From the NCBI RefSeq assembly GCF_900199405.1, contig NZ_LT963430.1, forward strand, positions 1,643,605 through 1,707,604: 64,000 nt of DNA. Reading direction: 5' to 3'. This DNA comes from Beduinella massiliensis (GTDB taxonomy: Bacteria > Bacillota > Clostridia > Christensenellales > Aristaeellaceae). The notes beneath the pieces are model-generated. The model was not told where the DNA came from and made no database searches. It was given only the letters and a program-made list of their open reading frames with translations. Position 1 is the first letter of the stretch; every line of letters starts with the position of its first letter. This document shows, piece after piece, positions 59,031-64,000 of the stretch. Made by a program: the position numbers and the translations under genes.

Positions 59031-59114
59031 ATGAACCCGGCCGCGCATGAGAACGCGCGGGGGAAAATTGGCGGTGCGCGGATGGAGATGGCCGTTACCC
59101 GCTTTTTTACTTGA
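59031..59114 (+). CDS. small peptide with strong ribosome binding site (27 residues)
   Basis: ATG 59031 follows AAAGGAGG. The peptide begins MNPAAHENARGKIGGARMEM and ends in FFT, basic and weakly amphipathic, with no recognised family. Its stop lies on the -35 hexamer of the panT promoter, so it is the last gene of the microprotein transcript. A regulatory leader peptide is one explanation. Confidence 0.45.
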   Translation: MNPAAHENARGKIGGARMEMAVTRFFT

Positions 59115-59139
59115 CAGATCGTTTCGCTTTGTCTATGAT
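59111..59139 (+). promoter_or_regulatory. consensus sigma-A promoter of the panT/coaX/hom operon
   Basis: TTGACA (59111-59116) and TATGAT (59134-59139), spacer 17. It precedes a leader of about 105 bases before the ATG at 59251. Confidence 0.75.
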
Positions 59140-59142
59140 GTT

Positions 59143-59217
59143 AGACGTCCCGCGCTGCAACCCGAAAGGGTGTGGACGCAAGGGGCGCTTCGTTTTATCC
59201 CTGCCTCAAAGACGTCG
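59143..59217 (+). promoter_or_regulatory. structured 5' leader, candidate riboswitch
   Basis: The leader can be drawn as a P1 stem GACGTC with a distal GACGTC, enclosing a hairpin ACCC-GAAA-GGGT and a second helix (AGGG with CCCT). The pieces GCAACCC, GAAA, GGACGCAAGG recall the core of the c-di-GMP-I (GEMM) aptamer but do not match fully. The downstream genes handle a vitamin (pantothenate), so a metabolite sensor is plausible. The structure is hand-drawn and unproven. Confidence 0.35.
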
Positions 59218-59250
59218 GGTATCCTTGTGAACTTGAACGGAGGAAGAAAA

Positions 59251-59886
59251 ATGTATAACAGGACAAACAGGCATTCCGTCGCTGCGCTCACCACGACTGC
59301 GCTGCTCACGGCGCTGATGCTCGTGCTGAGCTACACGCCGCTGGGTTTCATCCCGATCGGCGCGATTTCTATCACCATCGTGCACCTGCCCGTGCTGATC
59401 GGGCTGATGGTACAGGGGTTGCCCACGGGCCTTTTTCTGGGGACGTTGTTCGGCGTCATCAGCCTCCTGCGGTCGCTGACGCCCACGGGCCTGCTCGATC
59501 CCTTTTTTGTCAACCCGCTGATCTCGGTGCTGCCGCGCGCGCTCATTCCGCTGGCGGCTTGGGGCGTTTACCGTCTCGCGATGAAGGCACTGGCAGGTCG
59601 AAAGGGTGCGCAGCATGCGGCGGTGGCCGCGGGTGCGCTGTGCGGCTCGATTGTCAATACGGCGGGCGTGCTGGGGATGCTCTACCTATTGTACGGCGGT
59701 TCCATCGCGGAAGCGATGGGCATCGCGCAGGGCGCGGCCGGCGGCGTGCTGCTTACCATCGCCGTGACGAACGGCGTGCCGGAGGCCATCGTCTCCATGG
59801 TGCTGACGCCGGCGGTGGCGCTCGCGGTCAACCGGGCGATGCACGCTGGTACGAGGCACAATACGAGGCGGATGCGCGCCGCCTGA
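59251..59886 (+). CDS. panT: ECF transporter S component, likely pantothenate (PanT)
   Basis: 211 residues from ATG 59251 behind GGAGGAAG; the frame starting at 59047 lacks a site. Five to six hydrophobic helices; LSYTPLGFIPIGAISITIVH is the family-typical first region, followed by HLPVLIGLMVQGLPTG and LLDPFFVNPLISVLPRALIP. ECF S components bind vitamins and use shared EcfAAT. The next gene, coaX, phosphorylates pantothenate, which supports PanT over RibU or BioY. Confidence 0.75.
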   Translation: MYNRTNRHSVAALTTTALLTALMLVLSYTPLGFIPIGAISITIVHLPVLIGLMVQGLPTGLFLGTLFGVISLLRSLTPTGLLDPFFVNPLISVLPRALIPLAAWGVYRLAMKALAGRKGAQHAAVAAGALCGSIVNTAGVLGMLYLLYGGSIAEAMGIAQGAAGGVLLTIAVTNGVPEAIVSMVLTPAVALAVNRAMHAGTRHNTRRMRAA

Positions 59887-59910
59887 TATTCGGAGAGGAA
59901 GTTGCGAAGG

Positions 59911-60684
59911 ATGATTTTGACGCTGGACATCGGCAACACGAACATCAAAGCCGCGCTGTTTGACGGCGAGACGATGCGCGGGTCGTGGCGCATATCGACC
60001 AACCATACCTATACGGCGGACGAATACGGCCTCACGCTCGAGGGCCTGATGCGCCACGACGGCTTCGGTCTGTCGGACATCACGGGCATCATGGTCTCGT
60101 CCGTCGTGCCGACGATCAATTTTACCATCGAGCACATGTGCCGCAGCTACATCGGCGTTGAGCCCAAATTCCTCGCGCCGGGCGTGAAGACGGGCCTGAA
60201 TATCAAGTACGAAAACCCGCGCGAGCTGGGCAGCGACCGCATCGCCAACGCGGTCGCCGCCAGCGCGCTGTACGGCGGTCCCTGTATCGTCATCGACTTC
60301 GGGTCGGCGACGAACTACGGCGCGATCTCCGAAAAGGGGGATTTCCTGGGCGGCGCGATTTCGCCGGGCATCAAGATGTCGGCAGAGGCGCTCTACACCG
60401 GCACGGCCAAGCTGCCGCGCATTGAGCTGGTCTGCCCGCAGAGCATCATCGCCCGAACGACGGTGACGAACATTCAGGCGGGCGTGATCCACGGCTACGT
60501 CGGTTCGGTGGAGCACATCGTGCGCACGATGCGCCGGGAAATGGGCTGCCCGAATGCGCGCGTAATCGCGACGGGCGGCATGGCGCGCATCGTCGCGGCG
60601 GAGTCGGACATCATCGACGTGATCGACTCGACGCTCACGCTGAAGGGCATTCGAATCATCTACGAGCGCAATCAGGCATTGTGA
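59911..60684 (+). CDS. coaX: type III pantothenate kinase CoaX
   Basis: 257 residues from ATG 59911 (TTG 59902 is an alternative, closer to GAGAGG). The ASKHA start LTLDIGNTNIKAALFDG, the middle ELGSDRIANAVAAS and DFGSATNYGAI (catalytic Asp region) and the C-terminal IATGGMARIVA are the CoaX motifs. It makes 4'-phosphopantothenate, first step to CoA. It is 24 bases downstream of the S-component gene. Confidence 0.96.
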   Translation: MILTLDIGNTNIKAALFDGETMRGSWRISTNHTYTADEYGLTLEGLMRHDGFGLSDITGIMVSSVVPTINFTIEHMCRSYIGVEPKFLAPGVKTGLNIKYENPRELGSDRIANAVAASALYGGPCIVIDFGSATNYGAISEKGDFLGGAISPGIKMSAEALYTGTAKLPRIELVCPQSIIARTTVTNIQAGVIHGYVGSVEHIVRTMRREMGCPNARVIATGGMARIVAAESDIIDVIDSTLTLKGIRIIYERNQAL

Positions 60685-60694
60685 GGGGATGGAC

Positions 60695-61975
60695 ATGAAA
60701 CAGGTGAACATCGGCTTTCTGGGCTGCGGCAACATTGGCGGGGGCGTGTGGAGGCTGCTGCGCGAGTTCGAGGCGGAGATCGCCCGGCGCGAGCAGCTTG
60801 CCTTTCGGGTGCGCCGCGTGTTGGTGCGCGACGTGAGCAAGGCGCGCGGGGGCAATATCCCGCGGGAAATCCTGACGGACAGTCCGGAGGACGTGCTCGC
60901 GGATCCGGAAATTCAAATCGTGATGGAGTTCATGGGCGGCGAAGAGCCTGCCGCCTCCTATATTGAGCGCGCGCTGCTGGCGGGAAAGACGGTGGTGACG
61001 GCCAACAAGATGGCGCTTTCCACCCACTGGGCGGAGCTGAACGCAGCGGCACAGAAGACCGGCGCTGGCCTCTACTTCGAGGCCAGCGTCTGCGGAGCGA
61101 TTCCGGTCATACGCGCGCTCACGGATTCCCTGCAGGCCAACCGCGTGGAGGGCCTGATGGGCATCATCAACGGCACGACGAACTACATCCTCACGCGCAT
61201 GGCGCGGGAGGGGAGCGCCTTTGAGGACGTGCTCTACGACGCGCAGCGCCTGGGCCTGGCGGAGCCTGATCCCACGGCGGACGTGGAGGGATACGACGCG
61301 GCCTACAAGCTGTCGATCCTCTCCTCCCTGGCATTCCATGCGCACGTGCCGGTAGAGAAGGTCTTTCGCGAGGGCATCACCCGCGTGACGCCGCTGGACA
61401 TCGCCTGCGGCCAGGAGATGGGCCTTACCCTCAAGCTGCTCGCCGTCGCCAAGCGCAGCGGCGACCGGGTGGAGGCGCGGGTACACCCGACCTTCGTGCC
61501 CAGCACGCACCCGCTGGCCTCGGTGTCAGATGCGTTCAACGCGGTCTTCCTCAAGGGACACGCTTGCGGCGAGATGATGTTTTACGGACGCGGGGCGGGC
61601 GACATGCCCACGGCCAGCGCGCTCGTCTCCGACCTCATCAAGGCGGCAAGTGCGCCGCGCCACAAGCTGCCGGAGTTCTTCGGCGGGGCGGACGGCGTTT
61701 CGGTCGACAGCGACTGGTCGAGCGTCTACTTCATCCGCATGCGCGCGCAGGACAAGCCGGGTGTGCTCGCCAAGGTGGCGGGGTGTATGGCGGGGCACGA
61801 CGTGGGCATCGCCTCGATGGTGCAGAAGGGCGAACCCGACGCGGAGGGCCGCGTACAGCTCGTGTTTGTGACGCATAGCGCCCATGAACGGGCGGTACGC
61901 GCGGCGCTCGCGGAGGTGGAACGCTCCGGCGAGACGAGCGTGCGCAGCGTCATCCGCGTGGAAGGAATTGAATGA
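60695..61975 (+). CDS. hom: homoserine dehydrogenase with ACT domain
   Basis: 426 residues from ATG 60695 behind GAGGGG. The Rossmann domain starts VNIGFLGCGNIGGGVWRLL; the middle has VVTANKMALSTHW and the signature GIINGTTNYILTRM; the catalytic Lys/Asp region is ADVEGYDAAYKLSILSSLAF. A C-terminal ACT domain (about 345-426) suggests feedback regulation by threonine. It reduces aspartate semialdehyde to homoserine. Sits ten bases after coaX. Confidence 0.96.
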   Translation: MKQVNIGFLGCGNIGGGVWRLLREFEAEIARREQLAFRVRRVLVRDVSKARGGNIPREILTDSPEDVLADPEIQIVMEFMGGEEPAASYIERALLAGKTVVTANKMALSTHWAELNAAAQKTGAGLYFEASVCGAIPVIRALTDSLQANRVEGLMGIINGTTNYILTRMAREGSAFEDVLYDAQRLGLAEPDPTADVEGYDAAYKLSILSSLAFHAHVPVEKVFREGITRVTPLDIACGQEMGLTLKLLAVAKRSGDRVEARVHPTFVPSTHPLASVSDAFNAVFLKGHACGEMMFYGRGAGDMPTASALVSDLIKAASAPRHKLPEFFGGADGVSVDSDWSSVYFIRMRAQDKPGVLAKVAGCMAGHDVGIASMVQKGEPDAEGRVQLVFVTHSAHERAVRAALAEVERSGETSVRSVIRVEGIE

Positions 61976-62000
61976 GCAAAACGCAGAGGCGTTTACACGC

Positions 62001-62043
62001 AAACCGGCCCGCGATGCAGAAAGGATGCATCGCGGGCCGGTTT
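62001..62043. terminator. perfect 18-base-stem terminator after hom
   Basis: AAACCGGCCCGCGATGCA pairs exactly with TGCATCGCGGGCCGGTTT, loop GAAAGGA, followed by ATATGCTTTT. Between hom and the convergent small membrane protein gene. Confidence 0.75.
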
Positions 62044-62067
62044 ATATGCTTTTATTTGAAGAGCTGC

Positions 62068-62301
62068 TCAGGCGCGGACGGATCGGCCCCGCGCATGCGC
62101 GGGGAAGCGGCGAACGCTGCCGGGGCGATTGCGGCGAGGTGCGGCAGGATGGGCCGGAGTTACAACGGACTCCGGTTCGGTCTCGCCCCATTGGTCGAGT
62201 ATGCGCTGCTGGGCCTGCTCGACGCTCTCGGGGTCGATGACCGCATAGAGGATGATGCCGAAGAAGAGGATGGCGGGCAGCAGGCCGAGAAAGTAGAGCA
62301 T
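62068..62301 (-). CDS. small membrane protein (77 residues) divergent from an XRE-S24 regulator
   Basis: ATG 62301 is preceded by GGAGGGATC. It starts with a hydrophobic helix (MLYFLGLLPAILFFGIILYA) and continues acidic, then Pro/Arg-rich. No family is recognised. It is driven by a consensus promoter at 62372-62400 overlapped by a palindromic operator, and so is probably controlled by the neighbouring regulator. The basic, low-complexity C-terminus may be over-read; the stop at 62068 is clear. Confidence 0.6.
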   Translation of the reverse strand: MLYFLGLLPAILFFGIILYAVIDPESVEQAQQRILDQWGETEPESVVTPAHPAAPRRNRPGSVRRFPAHARGRSVRA

Positions 62302-62352
62302 GAAAGGATCCCTCCAACTTAATTTCCGCAGAGAGACGGAAGCGTTTCTCTT

Positions 62353-62390
62353 GTTTTTTAAGTGTAGAATCAGTATAACACTTAAAAAAC
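62353..62390. promoter_or_regulatory. palindromic operator in the divergent promoter region
   Basis: GTTTTTTAAGTGT-N12-ACACTTAAAAAAC is a perfect 13-base inverted repeat. The right arm lies in the spacer of the leftward promoter and the whole covers its -10 element. Another CTTAAAAATTAAG palindrome follows at 62412-62424. These are likely sites of the XRE-S24 regulator. Confidence 0.75.
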
Positions 62391-62400
62391 GAGATGTCAA
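62372..62400 (-). promoter_or_regulatory. consensus promoter of the small membrane protein gene
   Basis: On the minus strand TTGACA (62395-62400) and TATACT (62372-62377), spacer 17, embedded in the palindromic operator. Confidence 0.8.
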
Positions 62401-62433
62401 GCAAATATTGACTTAAAAATTAAGAGCAACTGC

Positions 62434-62461
62434 TTGCAAACCCCTGCAAATCGTGTATAAT
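62434..62461 (+). promoter_or_regulatory. promoter of the XRE-S24 regulator gene
   Basis: TTGCAA (62434-62439) and TATAAT (62456-62461), spacer 16, 20 bases ahead of ATG 62482. It is close to the CTTAAAAATTAAG palindrome, suggesting autoregulation. Confidence 0.65.
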
Positions 62462-62481
62462 AAAAAGCAGAGGTGAAGGAT

Positions 62482-63201
62482 ATGACGGCGCAGGAACTGG
62501 CGCGCAGATTAAAGGAAGCGCGCGTCGCCGCGGGGCTCACGCAGTTGCAGGCCGCATGCGCGATCGGTCGGCCACAGCAGACCTTGGGGGGCTGGGAGAA
62601 TGCGCGTTCGCAGCCGGACATCGAGACGCTGACGGCGCTGATGCGCCTGTACCGCGTGAATGCAGCCGCGTTCCTCGGCTTTGAAGCTGAGGTATTCGGC
62701 CTGCCCGAAATTCGCCTGATACAAAAATATCGTTCGCTCGATCGACATGGGCGGCGAATGGTGGACTTTGCCCTGCAGGAAGAGGCGGCGCGCCTGCGGG
62801 ATGCGGACGACGCGACGGCGGTGCGTCTGCTGCCCTTTCGCATTTCCGACCAACCCGCGGCCGCGGGCACGGGCGTGTACCTCGGGCCGGAGAGCTTCCA
62901 CACGATTTACGTCAACGCCGACGCGCTGCCCAGGCGGGCGGCTTTCGGCGTGCCGGTGCGCGGGGACAGCATGGAGCCTGTCTACCACGACGGCGACATC
63001 CTGATCGTCTCCAGCGAACAGCCGCGTGTGGGTGAAGTCGGCGTGTTTACGCTGGATGGCAGCGGCTACGTCAAAAAGCTCGGCGAGGGAGTGCTTCTTT
63101 CGTTGAATCCCGCTTACGGCCCGATTCCCATGGACGAGAGCATCCGCTGCAACGGCAAGGTGATCGGGGTGCTTGAAAAGAACGAAGTAAAGCAATCGTG
63201 A
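62482..63201 (+). CDS. XRE-type repressor with S24/LexA-like peptidase domain
   Basis: 239 residues from ATG 62482 (GTG 62473 would add three residues). The N-terminal HTH (residues 1-60) has ARRLKEARVAAGLTQLQAAC and the recognition helix GRPQQTLGGWENARSQPD. The C-terminal S24 domain has the nucleophile Ser in VPVRGDSMEP and the general-base Lys in YVKKLGEG, with a possible cleavage Ala-Gly in the linker. It is a cI/ImmR/HdiR-type, RecA-responsive repressor rather than LexA itself. It faces the small membrane protein gene across the operator region. Confidence 0.92.
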   Translation: MTAQELARRLKEARVAAGLTQLQAACAIGRPQQTLGGWENARSQPDIETLTALMRLYRVNAAAFLGFEAEVFGLPEIRLIQKYRSLDRHGRRMVDFALQEEAARLRDADDATAVRLLPFRISDQPAAAGTGVYLGPESFHTIYVNADALPRRAAFGVPVRGDSMEPVYHDGDILIVSSEQPRVGEVGVFTLDGSGYVKKLGEGVLLSLNPAYGPIPMDESIRCNGKVIGVLEKNEVKQS

Positions 63202-63227
63202 GCAACGAAAGCAAAATAGTCTGTTGG

Positions 63228-63259
63228 GCGTCCGGCGCGATGTGCCGGGCGCTTTTTTT
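63228..63259 (+). terminator. terminator of the XRE-S24 gene
   Basis: Stem GCGTCCGGC / GCCGGGCGC (one G-T pair), seven-base loop, run of seven T. Confidence 0.9.
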
Positions 63260-63371
63260 GCTTCCGCCACATTTTTTTCAAAATGCCGTCGGAAGTCCGT
63301 CCCGTTTTCGCCGGAATGCGTCCAAATTGCGCTGGTACAATGAGGACGACAACGGACTGGGAGGGATCGCT

Positions 63372-64000
63372 TTGATCGAGGTTTCACATCTGACCAAACG
63401 GTATGGACAGCATGTGGCCGTGGACGACATTTCCTTCACCATCGAGCCCGGGAAGATATACGGTTTCCTGGGGCCGAACGGCGCGGGCAAATCCACGACC
63501 ATGAACATCATGACGGGGTGTCTGGCCGCGACGGCGGGGTCGGTGAAGATCGACGGGCACGACATCTTTGAGGAACCCCTGGAGGCCAAGCGCCGCCTGG
63601 GCTACCTGCCGGAGCAGCCGCCGGTATACGCGGACATGACGGTGCGCGATTACCTGCACTTCGTCGCGGAGGTCAGGCGCATCCCGCCAAGGGAGCGAAA
63701 AGACCGAATTGCCGCCGCGATGGCGCGAACGGGCGTGGCGGACGTCTCCGAGCGCCTCATCCGCAACCTTTCCAAGGGCTATCGCCAGCGCGTCGGGCTG
63801 GCGCAGGCTATTTTGGGCGATCCGGAGTTCGTCGTGCTGGACGAGCCGACCGTCGGTTTGGACCCGAAGCAGATCATCGAGATCCGCGATCTGATTAAGT
63901 CGCTGGGGCGCGAGCACACAGTGCTGCTTTCCAGCCACATCATGCAGGAGATCGGCGCCGTGTGCGACTACATCCTCATCATTTCACGGGGGCAGCTTGT
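63372..64000 (+). CDS. ABC transporter ATP-binding protein (3' end beyond window)
   Basis: The first 209 codons are visible from TTG 63372 behind GGGAGGG; the gene continues past the right edge. Walker A is GPNGAGKST near residue 38, the signature loop NLSKGYRQRVGLAQAILGD, Walker B FVVLDEPTVGLD and the switch His in LSSHIMQE. It belongs to the CcmA/NatA-like branch (gliding-motility GldA-type) used by ABC-2 exporters. A promoter-like TACAAT lies near 63334. The partner permease would lie outside the window. Confidence 0.92.
   Translation, partial: MIEVSHLTKRYGQHVAVDDISFTIEPGKIYGFLGPNGAGKSTTMNIMTGCLAATAGSVKIDGHDIFEEPLEAKRRLGYLPEQPPVYADMTVRDYLHFVAEVRRIPPRERKDRIAAAMARTGVADVSERLIRNLSKGYRQRVGLAQAILGDPEFVVLDEPTVGLDPKQIIEIRDLIKSLGREHTVLLSSHIMQEIGAVCDYILIISRGQL

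Noticed and set aside
58928-59050. 40-residue frame starting at ATG 58928
   Set aside because: The start is only two bases from the GGGGGG site, whereas ATG 58932 is at an ideal distance; the hydrophobic 23-residue product is also more plausible.
59143-59217. Direct call of the leader as a c-di-GMP-I riboswitch
   Set aside because: Only short pieces match and the P2/tetraloop-receptor arrangement is not complete; kept as an unassigned structured leader.
1-64000. tRNA, rRNA, transposase or CRISPR array
   Set aside because: None was recognised on either strand by reading; small tRNA genes cannot be fully excluded without a covariance search.

Overview
The window looks like chromosomal DNA of a GC-rich Clostridia-type Firmicute. 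The clues are dense AGGAGG-type ribosome binding sites, sigma-A promoters, a YesM/YesN two-component pair with Lpl-type ABC sugar transporters, RocB, DegV, YqeY, YitT, CoaX and an Na+-pumping decarboxylase cluster with a separate biotin carrier. A gut anaerobe such as an oscillospiraceal or christensenellal lineage would fit, but that is inference. I saw no rRNA, tRNA, transposase or CRISPR array.

Region 1 (1-13645) is a carbohydrate locus. A divergent promoter region near 3450-3535 separates a leftward operon (653-residue protein of unknown family, aldo/keto reductase, RraA-like aldolase cut by the window edge) from a rightward two-component pair. The pair is followed by two permeases, a binding protein, an alpha/beta hydrolase, an amidohydrolase, a sugar isomerase-like TIM barrel and a Gfo/Idh oxidoreductase, ending at a terminator. 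The mix of dehydrogenases, a possible lactonase and a possible aldolase suggests oxidative, non-phosphorylated sugar breakdown; the substrate is not evident.

Region 2 (13740-24032) holds an ECF sigma factor with a 43-residue anti-sigma-like stub, ClpB behind a CtsR-type operator, a TetR-controlled ABC exporter, a nucleotidyltransferase fused to a phosphomannomutase-like domain without its catalytic motifs, a probable non-coding RNA resembling 6S RNA, and an AraC regulator. Region 3 (24146-36455) holds an MFS-amylase-HD cluster, GNAT, a membrane protein with a papain-like C-terminus, a second Gfo/Idh enzyme, RocB, DegV and an SH3-domain exported protein. Region 4 (36456-49698) is a mixed housekeeping and accessory stretch: a MITE-like repeat, YitT, a serine hydrolase, an M20 peptidase, a DNA-binding/phosphotransferase fusion, MATE, YqeY, AzlCD, VOC, a TIGR04076 protein, a cytidylate-kinase-like protein, a self-regulated MerR protein, an FAD-Rieske oxidoreductase and GNAT.

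Region 5 (50013-64000) has an orphan solute-binding protein, an Mrp ATPase, MnmM, and a five-gene sodium-pump decarboxylase operon containing both an MmdA-type and an OadA-type carboxyltransferase. After this come an XRE regulator divergent from two microproteins, a PanT-like ECF S component behind a structured leader, CoaX and homoserine dehydrogenase. The end holds an XRE-S24 regulator facing a small membrane protein across an operator-rich promoter region, and the start of an ABC ATPase gene cut by the window edge. Many long antisense reading frames are by-products of the high GC content and are left out.
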